A stretch of DNA of 64,000 bases from Batillaria attramentaria. Taxonomy: Eukaryota; Mollusca; Gastropoda; Batillariidae. Made by a program: the position numbers and the translations under genes. The stretch covers positions 589,501-653,500 of the forward strand of contig JACVVK020000289.1 of NCBI GenBank assembly GCA_018292915.2. Direction: 5' to 3'. Below, piece by piece: positions 11,183 to 24,174 of this stretch; positions within the stretch are counted from its first letter, which is position 1, and each line of letters opens with the position of its first letter. The notes beneath the pieces are model-generated. The model did no database searches. It was not told the DNA's origin and saw only the letters and a program-made list of their open reading frames with translations.

Positions 11183-11345
11183 AAACGACGCACATATGTG
11201 CGTGATAAGGAACACTGAACCATAGATAATTATGTTGTCGTCATTGGCTCATGGTCACCATGATAAGGTGACCATGACAATGAATGACGTGGGAGTGTGC
11301 GAGAGAATGGCGAACGGATGAGCGAGTGCATGTGTGTGTGCTGCT

Positions 11346-11414
<69 letters not shown>
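11346..11414. repeat. (TG)n microsatellite in A2 intron 1
   Basis: About 69 bases of TG. The corresponding tract is long in A1 and nearly absent in A3 (about 20290-20320). Confidence 0.9.
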
Positions 11415-11415
<1 letters not shown>

Positions 11416-11629
11416 CTACAAGGGCATTCCGCCTGCAGTTCTCCTGACTGATGGCAACATATAGATTCATTCACCACAAACGCAATCATCATCATCATCA
11501 TCGTCATCGTCGTCGTCGTCGTCCTCGTCTTCGTCGTCCTCGTCCTCGTCGTCCTCGTCGTCATTATTACCATTACTACGATTATTATTATTATCATCAA
11601 ATATCTCCGTCCAGGTTCATCCAATCAGA

Positions 11630-11839
11630 ATGATGAAGACTGCCGTACTTCTCCTGCTGGTGGCTGTGGCCATTGCCAATGCCAACCGCGGACCCCCGCC
11701 TCCTCCCCCAGAGGGCTGCGAGGGTTGCCCACCACCGCCCACTGGCGAACCACCAGCAGATGGCGAGTGCCCACCACCCCCACCCGCCGACATTCCAGAC
11801 TGCTGCCCTCGCCCACCACCACCACCACCAGGCTGCTAA
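11630..11839 (+). CDS. A2: secreted proline-rich six-cysteine protein, 69 aa
   Basis: Encodes the same 69-residue protein as A1: signal peptide MMKTAVLLLLVAVAIANA, then NRGPPPPPPEGCEGC and two more Pro-rich cysteine blocks ending PPPPPPGC. All six cysteines are kept. The first of two adjacent ATGs is taken as start. The nearest acceptors are CCGTCCAG (about 11613) and CCAATCAG just before the ATG, and either would leave the full CDS in one exon. The flanks of A2 have diverged clearly from the A1/A3 arms while the protein has not changed, which suggests selection to keep it or recent gene conversion. Function unknown. Confidence 0.8.
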   Translation: MMKTAVLLLLVAVAIANANRGPPPPPPEGCEGCPPPPTGEPPADGECPPPPPADIPDCCPRPPPPPPGC

Positions 11840-12064
11840 CTGGACAAACTAGAGTAGACCGCATAGTAAGATATCTTCATACACACTAGCTGATGCTACA
11901 GTCTCTTGCCTGATAACTGTCACTAACGCTCAGTTCAGTCAGTTGGTATAGTTCGCCCGTTACAGGGGTATGTATATATATGACTGTTTTCGGCTTTAGC
12001 CACGCCTTTGTTCCTATATCTATATATATATATATATATACACCAGCCATGCGCAGGAGGGGCA

Positions 12065-12070
12065 AATAAA
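12065..12070 (+). terminator. A2 polyadenylation signal
   Basis: AATAAA about 225 bp after the stop codon, in GGGGCAAATAAACTCCAGTC, shared with A1 and A3. Confidence 0.75.
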
Positions 12071-12479
12071 CTCCAGTCGCCCACCTAGAGCTAGTTTAGT
12101 TCGAGGTTAGACTCTAACCCGGGCCTAAACTCCCTAACCCTGACTTTTACATGCGGGCCCAGTACATTTATGCATACGTCACAGGCTTATTTCCATAAGC
12201 ACAGCAAGAACTTTTTTCCTTTTTTTTTTTTTTTTTTTTTTGAGGATGTGGGGGGAGGCGGCTTGCATAAGGTTTAACTTCAACAACGTCATATTGTTAA
12301 AGGGGCTAATGCTACCATTTTTATGCTCACACCTCGTTCTGAGCTGTTTTCGTGGTATCTATCATCGCACCATTTAGACACCTGGACAGTGACAGCGTCT
12401 GGAAGGCTGGCACCGCACCAGCAGAAGCGTTCTCGGTGACGCGGCGACCACGCTGAGCGCTCCAGTAGTGTAACAATTG

Positions 12480-12601
12480 CAGGGATGTCGTTTGGGGTCG
12501 GATCTCGGCTAAAAGCCGAATTTGTTTTGAAAAGCCGATAATCTGTCTGTCATATCGGCTGGCCGAGCCGAAGTTTTCAGTCACGACTGGCAACATCACT
12601 G
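12480..12601. mobile_element. hAT-like MITE, 122 bp
   Basis: Interrupts a segment that is continuous in A1 and A3. The ends are inverted (CAGGGATGTCG and CAGTGATGTTG), which fits the CAGNGATG pattern of hAT elements. CAATTG flanks both sides (12474-12479 and 12602-12607). The inside has GGCT/AGCC palindromic blocks and no coding capacity. A partial copy of its left end stands at 17656-17682. Confidence 0.7.
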
Positions 12602-12892
12602 CAATTGTCGTAGAATTTGAATGTTCGACTTACCGCGCACAGTGTAAACAACATTGTATCGCATTCAGAGCTGTACAAATTATAAACGTAGAGTATTTCG
12701 AGCGTACAGACGCACTCACGAGGGAAAGTGTTCCAAATCGTAAGCTGGCATAGCAAAGATGGAATTTACCCGTTTCAGAATTTCATTAGTGACACACTGT
12801 TAGACTAGCGGCCAATCTCGAAACTGAAACCTTTTGCAACAAGCGGGCTCTTTCGAAAGCGTATATCCTGCCTACTTTCAAGGTGAAAATTA

Positions 12893-13330
<438 letters not shown>

Positions 13331-13904
13331 CTGCCGATTTATTGAAAACGGCTTTTCTGCTTGGGTGGTGTACCCGAGAAAGTAGACATTTTTTGGCTGG
13401 GATCAGCCGTGTTTCTTACTTGGCTAAATATTTGTGTTACATATGGTTGTTTTCATTTTCAGAGGACTCAAACAGTCGCCGTGCTGACCAAATGTTTCCA
13501 AGAAAAAGCGTTTCGTGGGGAAAAAAACAAAACAAAAAAAAACAAACGCGTGTGGAATGATTTCGGTATAGACGGCCCTGTTTGATTGTCCTATTGAAAT
13601 TCACGGGTATAAATAAAATGACGTCGTCATCTTTCGACTCTTGTTTTCTTTTTCTCATCTTAGTACCTGCGTCACCACGCACGCTCGCTCACATTTGTCG
13701 CATACATCATTTGTAACATTGTGACCATCCAGCTTTGGAAGCTCAGCAAAAATACTGTTTACAATAATAATAACAACAACAACACACGCTTTATTTCTGT
13801 GCGTACAGTTGTAACCAGCATTTGCCAATGATAGATTATTTGCTCACACACACACACAATCTTGATGCATTAAGTTATCCCCCTCTCTCTCTCTCTCTCT
13901 CTCT

Positions 13905-13908
<4 letters not shown>

Positions 13909-13998
<90 letters not shown>
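13909..13998. repeat. (TG)n microsatellite after a CT tract
   Basis: A pyrimidine (CT)n run followed by about 90 bases of TG. The matching place near A3 is a CT tract at 22766-22882. Confidence 0.9.
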
Positions 13999-14000
<2 letters not shown>

Positions 14001-14161
14001 GTTTCTTGTTCCAGGTTTACGTATGTTCGATCATTTGGCTTTTTTGTTTAGTTGCTTGTTCTTCAAAACGGCAAGTTTGAAAATTGGTTGCAAGACCAAA
14101 ACTTCCACCGTTTTCAAATAAAATTATTTCAAATTTCAAATTTCAAAATTTCAAATTTCAA

Positions 14162-14165
<4 letters not shown>

Positions 14166-14209
<44 letters not shown>
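14166..14209. repeat. (CT)n microsatellite
   Basis: Pure CT run after a series of AAATTTC repeats. Confidence 0.9.
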
Positions 14210-14212
<3 letters not shown>

Positions 14213-14253
14213 AATGTGTGTGTCAGTGTGTGTATCAGTGTTTGTGTCAGTGT

Positions 14254-14674
14254 ACGAACGAACGAACGAACACTTTTATTGATAGGCCAGGAGCCCATAC
14301 AATAGGGGTGATAACATACATACAAGTAACGGACAGACAAATACATCTATACAAGTACCGGCAGACATACTGTATACGACAGATACATACTCCATAGCCA
14401 TCACCATGTGATAAGGTCAGGTAGACACTGACTGCCTTTTTTTTGAATGCCAGAAATAAGTACATTGCTAAATTTTTAACAGTTGTTTCATTTGTCGAGG
14501 CCATCAACAAAGCGAGACGGAAAGCGCTTGTATGCGTATAAAACTTTTGCTGTATAAAACGACAGCGAATCTCTGAGAGGCCGGGGCAACACACAGAACA
14601 AAGTGTAGTTCATCATCAACAGGCGCCTGACACAGCGGGCAAGCTTGGCTCTCAGTGCTTTCGTCTTTGTCTTC
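14254..14674 (-). mobile_element. 5'-truncated LINE fragment with (GTTC)n tail
   Basis: On minus it encodes a LINE C-terminal cysteine motif (ACPLCQAPVDDELHF) and, after a frameshift, FRLALLMASTNETTVKNLA, then a 3' end with AATAAAAGTG and GTTC repeats. The 3' end resembles that of the intact LINE at 56533-62825 (TATTGAT..GGCC..AGCCCATA). It is flanked by 15-bp duplications TGTTTGTGTCAGTGT at 14239-14253 and 14675-14689. Present only in the A2-linked copy. Confidence 0.85.
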
Positions 14675-15029
14675 TGTTTGTGTCAGTGTGTGTGTGTGCG
14701 TGCATGCATGTGCGTGTGTCACAGGAAAACATCAAGATAGAAATAACTCAAAGACGTTGTTCCTGAAACCAAGGTAGTGCAAACATACAGACACCATGAA
14801 CTCGTCAAATCAAATCAAATCAAAGCAAAGTAACGTGCTTCATTGTAAATCATTGACTCGAGTTCCAACAAGGGGACAACTTGAAAAATCAGTTTATTTT
14901 AAAATTCTGCGTGTACCAAGTCTAGCACCCAGTAAAGCCTGGCCAACACGGATGAACACCAAAGACCATGTGCTTCTAAGCACCAGAGAAACCGGAGTTC
15001 CCGGAGAAAAACTAAAAGCACCTTCTGTA

Positions 15030-16336
15030 CGAGGGTCACTCATTATGTTATGCAACCTGGCTTTTCAAGAACACTTACAACCAGTCTGTCTACTCAAGGT
15101 TTTGGAAGAACCTCCCATCAGCCTGTATACAATTTGCCATCCCCTCAAACCAGCTGACCATGACACCCGACCACGTTGACTGGGGTAAGTGCAAAATGAC
15201 ACACTCGAACAATGCTCGGGCATCTTCTGCGCTCCGAAACTGCTTTCCCTTCAACTGCCTCTTGACGGAAGGAAGCTAAAAACAGTCACAGGGGGAGAAG
15301 TCAGGGGAATATGATGGGTGGGTAACCAGCTGAACATTATTTTTGGCTAGACAATCCAGAGTTGCAGCTACTATGTGCGCGCTGGCACTTTCATGATAAA
15401 GCAGTAGACCACAGACACCCGCTCGGGGACTCTGTTAGCACCATGCCTGGAAGACTTTAGGCAAACAGTGGTTAACATACCAGTCAGCCGTAACCGTCTT
15501 CCTGTCCTCAAGCAGTATGGTGGCAAAGTGGCCAGATTTTGAAAAGAAACAGGCTATCATTTGTTTGGAAGCACTTCTGTTTCTTTTGAAGTTCACATGT
15601 GGGTTCTTACCTGGGGAGACCCACATCGCCGACTGTTGCTTCGTTTCGGGGTCGTATTGGTGTACCCAGGTTTCGTCTCCTGTTACGATGTCCCAGACCC
15701 GAGGGGACCTTCCTCCGTCACATTTTCTTAGTATGTGGGTGCACTAGTTCACCCTACCCCGATTCTGCTCTTCAGTCAGTTTGTAGGGCACCCAACGGGT
15801 ACAACGTTTCCCTATGCCAAGGCAGTCGTGAAGGATGCAAATGAGATTTCCCGATGAAATCTTCATGATATCCTGTGTTACAGCCTACATCATTCTGGGG
15901 TCCTTCTTAATCAGGGATTCTACCCTAGAGAAGTTTTCTTGGGTAACGGTCGTTGCCATTCGACCACAACGGTCATCGTCTTCAACTGTTGTCTGGCCAG
16001 ACATGAACCGTCGGAACCACCTAAAGCCAGTGGCTTTGGACGGAGATTGATCTCCAATACAGTGTTTTAAACTTTGAAAACAGCCCTGAAAAGATTTTCC
16101 CCGGCAGTAGTCACAATGCATCATGGCTCGAAAATCCCTTTCAGAAAGGTCAACACTGCTGGCTAAAGACCATTCACCCTTACTGCACATTTTGTCGCAT
16201 GGAATATAAACGGTTGTACGCAATCAAGTAATTTTTTTTTCATAAGTATTATGAAACTGGTCTACGATGTGATGTAAACAGAAAAAAGTGACGTAATTAG
16301 TTCGTCCAGGTTGCAAAACATAATGAGAGGCCCTCG
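15030..16336 (-). mobile_element. mariner transposon, full length, degenerate
   Basis: About 1307 bp between TA dinucleotides (15028-15029 and 16337-16338), the usual mariner target and size. The terminal inverted repeats are about 31 bp and match at about 28 positions (each starts CGAGGG and ends TTATGTT..GCAACCTGG). It lies inside the A2-linked copy of a segment that is uninterrupted at 5500-5560 and 23300-23345. The transposase frame is broken. Confidence 0.92.
15178..16223 (-). pseudogene. mariner transposase, inactive
   Basis: Minus strand, read in pieces. The N-terminal part (16223-15885) shows the paired helix-turn-helix region (RDFRAMMHCDYCRGKSF, then SKATGFRWFRRF) and the linker that ends IKKDPRMM before a stop. 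A second piece holds VTGDETWVHQYDPETK with the first catalytic Asp, then WVSPGKNP and DRKTVTADWYVNHCLP. A third piece has YHESASAH, where mariners have HDNA, so the second catalytic Asp has become Glu, and SYSPDFSPCD with the third Asp. Frame breaks plus this substitution make it non-functional. Limits are approximate. Confidence 0.85.
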
Positions 16337-16743
16337 TACCATAACATATACCAGAACACGGTTCTGCTTTTCATACATGATAAAATAAGGGTTAAAAACA
16401 ATGCACAGCTTTAGGAGGCTTTATAAATACATTGCCACAAAACAAAAACAAAACTAGATCAATAAAGTTAAACACAATACCAGCGGTATTCCAGAATGTT
16501 TCATCGCAAGGTTCAACAATCACAGCTTGAAAACGACCAGTGAAAACTTTCATAAAACACACAACACACATGACAGATGACATATCATAGGGTGAAATCA
16601 CTGATGATGTGAAAGACTGGCAATATACAAATGACAAAAACAGATCATCCGTCGATGAGAATCTGAGTGTACATGTAAAGGCAAGTCTGGAAACTTACAA
16701 ATTAAATGTGAAAAGTGATACAAAAAATTAAATATGATAAATG

Positions 16744-16843
<100 letters not shown>

Positions 16844-17339
16844 GCTCACGCATCATACACATGGTTACAATAATAACAATACAATATAAATCAAGCAATA
16901 ATTCTCTTGATTCATAGATGAAAGGAGGATCAAAAGTCACAAGAAAACAAACACCATTTTCAGTCGAATTTACACAGAGATTTTATGGTTTTATTCACAC
17001 AAAAAATAACAGTAATGATCAGAATTCACTCCTAGACAACATTACGTTGTCCAAATCATCTTTATTACAGCGATTTGATGTCTAGTCACGCTTGAGTAAA
17101 AAAAAAGTCTAAATCAACACGGCCAGCGCTTTCAAACACTCTATGACACAAACACACTAAATGACTTAAAAACACCAAATATATGTATCATTCTGCTTTT
17201 GGTTTTCAAAAACATTGATTGAAACAGGTGGATACTTTTCCAAAAAAATTGATTGAAACAGGTGGATACTTTATTTTGACGCTGACTATACAAGGCCAAC
17301 CCTGTTCCGAGACCAAGCCGAGCTAAGTGATACCTAAGA

Positions 17340-18419
<1,080 letters not shown>

Positions 18420-18683
18420 AATGGCAGATGTCTGAAGCCAGTAGGTCTGGGATCACCACAATCTCAAGCACGTGCGTTATGACTGGTGTATTAAGTGCTG
18501 ATTGGCTGTGCTAGTACTTCTTCAGGCACGTGCTGGTCGTCAAACTCGGCATCCGGGAGAGGAGTGAAACAAAGGCAGTGCTGTGTTGGTCATGTTCCCA
18601 TGCTGGTAGTCAGTAACCCAAGAAGGGGCTGCGATCACGTATAATGAAGTCACAAAGTCTGTTGATTTCTAATTCTCCTCTCG

Positions 18684-18762
18684 AGCTCTTAGCTCAGTGG
18701 TTAAGTGTCCTGTTCTCGCGATCAGAACGTTGCATGTTCAAATCCTGACAGTGTAGAATTCT
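18684..18762 (+). mobile_element. tRNA-like element, right arm
   Basis: Partner of 9743-9822, with A box TAGCTCAGTGGTTAAG and B box TGTTCAAATCCTG. Confidence 0.55.
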
Positions 18763-18971
18763 ACACACTTTTTTTAAAATCACTTATTCTTTTACCGTAG
18801 GGACTTACAGGCAAAACAGTACACTGTATGCTGACCTTGTCAACGCCGTGTAATTATTGTGCTGTACCAGTTATCGTGGAGAAAGTTGACAAGTTGATCA
18901 AGCTCAGGACTCAAGGCATTGACTCAAGCCCTCCTCCCCCCCCCCCCCCAACAAAATAAAAGAGCAGAAAT

Positions 18972-18972
<1 letters not shown>

Positions 18973-19048
<76 letters not shown>
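18973..19048. repeat. (CA)n microsatellite upstream of A3
   Basis: CA tract inserted within the upstream region of A3 and not present in the left arm at about 9610. Confidence 0.9.
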
Positions 19049-19050
<2 letters not shown>

Positions 19051-19079
19051 TCAGCATATTTTATGCATTTTTTACCCTT

Positions 19080-19760
19080 TAGGCCCCCCTCCACGTGAAG
19101 CTCCCCCCGCCAGTGGAAGCCCTCCCTCCCTCCCCCCACCCCCCCCCCCCCCCAACCCCCTTTCGTGATTGAGCTTTTAGCTTCTCCCTTGTCCGATTTA
19201 CCGGTTGGTGGACCCCTCCCCCACCTCCCACCCCTCCCCTGAGCGGACATCGACGGGCGCCCCCTCCCTCCCCCCCCCCCCCCTCCCTCAGTAAAAACAT
19301 CGACGAGCTAAAAAAAAAAAAAAAAACCCTGCCAACTCAGTCAAAATAAGGATCCATTGTTTTTATGTTTAAGTTCAATAAACCCTTTGTTTTCCATTTC
19401 ACCATGACCGTATCATTACCTCCAGCACGTGGTCTCAACGTTTGTGTTGGAGTGCTGGAGTGCGCCGCCCCCCCCCCCCCCACACCCCCCCACCCCTCTC
19501 CTCCGTCCCCTCCTCGCTGAACGAAAATCGACGAGTGCCACCTCCCCCTACCCCCTCTCCACCCCCCCCACCCCCCCAATCCTCCGTCCCCTCCTCGCTG
19601 GGCGAAAATCGACGAGCACCACCTCCCCCTACCCCCTCTCCTCCACCCCCCACCCCCCAACCAAGCAAAAAAAATCGACGAGCTGAGAAAAAACAACAAC
19701 TGCCGACTCAATCAAAAGAATGATCCATTGTTTTATGTTTCAGTTCAGTTCAACGAAGCC
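19080..19760 (+). promoter_or_regulatory. A3 upstream region: distal promoter module and C-rich tracts
   Basis: Contains the distal copy of the promoter sequence (GATCCATTG, TTCAATAAACCC, CCAGCACGTGG at about 19423, GGAGTGCTGGAGTGCG), then two blocks of CCTCCGTCCCCTCCTCGCTG followed by GAAAATCGACGAG and CACCTCCCCCTACCCCCTC, then the proximal module. Confidence 0.6.
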
Positions 19761-19779
19761 TTTGTTTTCCGTTTCACCA

Positions 19780-19847
19780 TTAGGTCACCTTTACTTGCAG
19801 CACGTGCTCTCGACACCTGTGTAGGAGTGCTGGACAGAGTATAAAAG
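19780..19847 (+). promoter_or_regulatory. A3 core promoter
   Basis: E-box AGCACGTGCT at about 19799, the GGAGTGCTGGACAGAG block and TATAAAAG at 19840-19847. The CRE-like site seen in A2 reads TTAGGTCA here. Confidence 0.85.
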
Positions 19848-19870
19848 GGACGTCCATCCCTAGTCCTGAC

Positions 19871-19912
19871 CAACCATCTTCCAGAAACCAGCCTTCTGCT
19901 CGATCAACAGAG
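19871..19912 (+). other. A3 exon 1 (non-coding)
   Basis: Ends CTCGATCAACAGAG before the donor GTGAGT at 19913. The start is estimated from the TATA position. Confidence 0.75.
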
Positions 19913-20512
19913 GTGAGTAGACGGGACCGCTCCGTGTCCTTAGTATTTTTCTTTGCGATAGACTCATGTACAACGGCTATACTCCCAATGGTAATGCTTT
20001 TCGGGAAAGTTTCTAGTAAACCTGTGATTTTTGTGAATAGGTTTTGGAAATGGATGTTTAAAATCTTGTGACCTAACTTTTGTTTTTTCATCAACCACAG
20101 TGTTCCTTACAGCTTTCAAAACTGAGGGTCACTTTGACCCTCTCTGTCAAATTGAGAGGGTCGTTTTGTAAAAGTACCCAAGTACGAAAATCTTGGTTCG
20201 ACCGGACCCATTGTTTTACAAGATACGGTGACCGTGACAATGAATGACGTGGGAGTGTGCGAGAGAATGGCGAACGGATGAGCGAGTGCATGTGTGTGTG
20301 TGCTGCTTGTATGTGTGTGTGTTCTACAAGGGCATTCCGCCTGCAGTTCTCCTGACTGCTGGCAACATATAGATTCATCACCACAAACGCAATCATCATC
20401 ATCATCATCATCGTCGTCGTCGTCGTCCTCGTCGTCCTCGTCGTCATTATTACCATTACTACGATTATTATTGTTATCATCAAATATCTCCGTCCAGGTT
20501 CATCCAATCAGA

Positions 20513-20722
20513 ATGATGAAGACTGCCGTACTTCTCCTGCTGGTGGCTGTGGCCATTGCCAATGCCAACCGCGGACCCCCGCCTCCTCCACCAGAGGGCT
20601 GCGAGGGTTGCCCACCACCGCCCACTGGCGAACCACCAGCAGATGGCGAGTGCCCACCACCCCCACCCGCCGACATTCCAGACTGCTGCCCTCGCCCACC
20701 ACCACCACCACCAGGCTGCTAA
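20513..20722 (+). CDS. A3: secreted proline-rich six-cysteine protein, 69 aa
   Basis: Same 69-residue product as A1 and A2. The only coding difference I noted from A1 and A2 is a silent change in a proline codon before EGCEGC. It has the same signal peptide, cysteine spacing and stop context (GGCTGCTAAC). The intron upstream is about 0.6 kb. A3 mirrors A1 across the inverted duplication. Identical proteins from three loci under one promoter type suggest high-dose expression of one product. Confidence 0.8.
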   Translation: MMKTAVLLLLVAVAIANANRGPPPPPPEGCEGCPPPPTGEPPADGECPPPPPADIPDCCPRPPPPPPGC

Positions 20723-20949
20723 CTGGACAAACTAGAGTAGACCGCATAGTAAGATATCTTCATACACACTAGCCGATGCTACAGTCTCTTGCCTGACAAC
20801 TGTCACTAGCGCTCAGTTCAGTCAGTTGGTATAGTTCGCCCGTTACAGGGGTGTGTATATATATGACTGTTTTCGGCTTTAGCGACGCCTTTGTTCCTAT
20901 TATATATATATTATATATATATATATACCAGCCATGCGCAGGAGGGGCA

Positions 20950-20955
20950 AATAAA
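20950..20955 (+). terminator. A3 polyadenylation signal
   Basis: AATAAA in the same context as A1 and A2, about 228 bp after the stop. Confidence 0.75.
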
Positions 20956-22393
20956 CTCCAATCGCCCACCTAGAGCTAGTTTAGTTCGAGGTTAACCCGG
21001 GGCTAAACTCCCTAACCCTGACTTTTACATGCGGGCCCAGTACATTTATGCATACGTCACAGGCTTATTTCCATAAGCACAGCAAGAACTTTTTTCCTTT
21101 TTTTTTTTTTTTTTTGGAGGAGGTGGGGGGAGGTGGCTTGCATAAGGTTTAACTTCAACAACGTCATCCTGTTAAAGGGGCTAAGGCTACCATTTTTATG
21201 CTCACACCTCGTTCTGAGCTGTTTTCGTGGTATCTATCATCGCACCATTTAGACACCTGGACAGTGACAGCGTCTGGAAGGCTGGCACCGCACCAGCAGA
21301 AGCGTTCTCGGTGACGCGGCGACCACGCTGAGCGCTCCAGTAGTGTAACAACTGTCGTAGAATTTGAATGTCCGACTGATCGCGCAAAGTGTAAACAACA
21401 TTGTATCGCATTCAGAGCTGTACTGATTATCAACGTAGAGTATTTCGAGCGAACAGACGGACCGGGACTCACGAGGGAAAGTGTTCCAAAACGTGTTGAC
21501 ATAGCAAAGATGGAATTAGCCCGTGCTTAACACATTCATGAGTGACACACTATTAGACCATTCCCGTTCCGGGGGCTTAACGCTACTCTTGGTCCCCGCG
21601 ACGACGCCATCTCGGGCTAACCGAAACCGGACGGAGCTTAGTAATGCCTAAGAAGGAAAAAATCAAACTACTCGGTGACAAGGAAAGTGGACAGTTGAAA
21701 AACTACTTTGAGGCCCCCGTGTTATTTCATAGTGTGCACAGAAGCGGTGAAAACTGTCGCATTCACCAGCACCAGCACATTCTCGGCCTGTTTCGAGATG
21801 ACCTGCATGAGTAATCTCCCTTACCGCAACAAGCATGCATTTTTCGCGGCGGAGCACAAAGCTGCCGCGAAAAATGATTGATTGCTGCGGGTCTATGTAT
21901 GCACTCATTAGAATAGTGCCGTCATGTATTAGACTAGCGGCCAATTTCGAAAAAACCTTTTGCAACAAGCGGGTTCTTTCGAAACCGTATATCCTGTCTA
22001 CTTTCAAGGTTGAGTAAAATTAGACTGCCGGATTTCAGTTCTCGAAAACGGCTTTTCTCCTTGGGTGGTGCACCCGAGAAAGTAGACATTTTTTGGCTGG
22101 GATCAGCCGTGTTTCTTACTTGGCTAAATATTTGTGTTACATATGGTTGTTTTCATTTTCAGAGGACGCAAACAGTCGCCGTGCTGACCAAATGTTTCCA
22201 AGAAAAAGCGTTTCGTGAAGAAAAACAAAAAAAAAAATAAATAAACCCGCGTGTGTGGAATGATTTCGGTATAAACGGCTCTGTTTGATTGTCCTACGGA
22301 CAATAAAATGACGTCATCATCTTCGGACTCTTGTTTTCTTTTTCTATGTACCGTTTGTGTGTCGTGCCTACGTCCGTCCGTGGTTAGACAACG

Positions 22394-22443
<50 letters not shown>

Positions 22444-22453
<10 letters not shown>

Positions 22454-22551
22454 TGCGTAGCATTAGCAACGACAAGGCTGAAAACGGGACTACTAGACCA
22501 ATGTCTTTTACCGTTGACAAATAAAGTTTCGTTTCATTTCATTTCATTTCT
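22444..22551 (+). mobile_element. Short retroposon with (CATTT)n tail, right arm
   Basis: Partner of 6095-6195. Ends ACAAATAAAGTTTCG then CATTT repeats. Confidence 0.55.
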
Positions 22552-22762
22552 CATCACAGTACCTGCGTCATCACGCTCGCTCACATTTGTCGCATATCAT
22601 TTGTAACATTGTGACCATCCAGCTTTGGAATTTCAGCAGAAATACTGTTTACAATAATAGTAACAACAACACATGCTTTATTTGCGTGCGTACAGTTGTA
22701 ACCAAAATGTGCCAGTGATAGATAATTTGCTCGCCCACAATCAATCTTCATGCATTAGGTTA

Positions 22763-22990
<228 letters not shown>

Positions 22991-23377
22991 CACAGGAAAA
23001 CATTAAGATAGAAATAACTCAAAGAAGTTGTTCCTGAAACCAAGGTAGTGCAAACATACAGACACCATTAATTCATCAAGTCAAATCAAAGCAAAGTAAC
23101 GTGCTTCATCGATTCCCAAAAGGGGACAAAAAAGCAGTTTATTTAAAATTCAGCATGTCAGAAATGCACCAAGTCTAGCACTCAGTAAAGCCTGGCCAAC
23201 ATGGATTAACACCAAAGACCATGTGTATGCTTCTAAGCACCAGAGAAACCGGAATCCCCGGAGAAAAACTCTGAAACCAGGCACCTTCTGCAAAGCTTCA
23301 AAGGACTCATAGTAATATCATTTCACTTTGTACCATAATATATAGTGTCTTCACGGTTCCGCTTTTCAAACATGATA

Positions 23378-23622
23378 ATTTCTACTTTTAACCACCAGTA
23401 TTGTGAGCTCAGTCTATTGAGTTGGTAAATTAGTGGTGAATCAGTCAATTTTATGCACTGTGTCCTTTCCTATCAGTTTTAGTTTGCTCGTCTGATATTA
23501 GTTATACATAGTGAAGCTGCCTTTCAATATTAACCCTTATTTTATCTATTCATGTCCCTGAACTAAACAACAGTTTTGTTCTTGATGGACACAATAAAGT
23601 CGTTTGAATCTTGAAACAAAAG
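23378..23622 (+). mobile_element. Retroposon 3'-end fragment, right-arm copy
   Basis: Partner of 5206-5460. Ends GGACACAATAAAGTCG. Missing in the A2-linked copy. Confidence 0.5.
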
Positions 23623-23625
23623 GGT

Positions 23626-24085
23626 TAAAAACAATGCACAGCTTTAGGAGGCTTTATAAATACATTGCCACAAAATAAAAACAAAACTAGATTAATAATC
23701 TTAAACACAATGCCAGCGGTATTCCAGAATGCAAGGTTCAACATTCACAACATGCAAGGTTCATTGCAAGGTTCAACATTCACAGCTTGAAAACGACCAG
23801 TGAAAACTTCCCGAAAACCAAAGATCCTCTATACAATTATTGTATAGAGGATCTTTGCTAAAACACACAACACACATGACAGATGACATATGGTGAAATC
23901 ACTGATGATGTGAAAGACTGGCAATATACAAATGACAAAAACAGATCATCCGTCGATGAGAATCTGAGTGTACATGAAAAGGCAAGTCTGGAAAGTTACA
24001 AATTACATTTGAAAAGTGATACAAAAAATTAAATATGATAAATGAATAACACACACAGACACAGACACAGACACAGACAGATACA

Positions 24086-24174
<89 letters not shown>

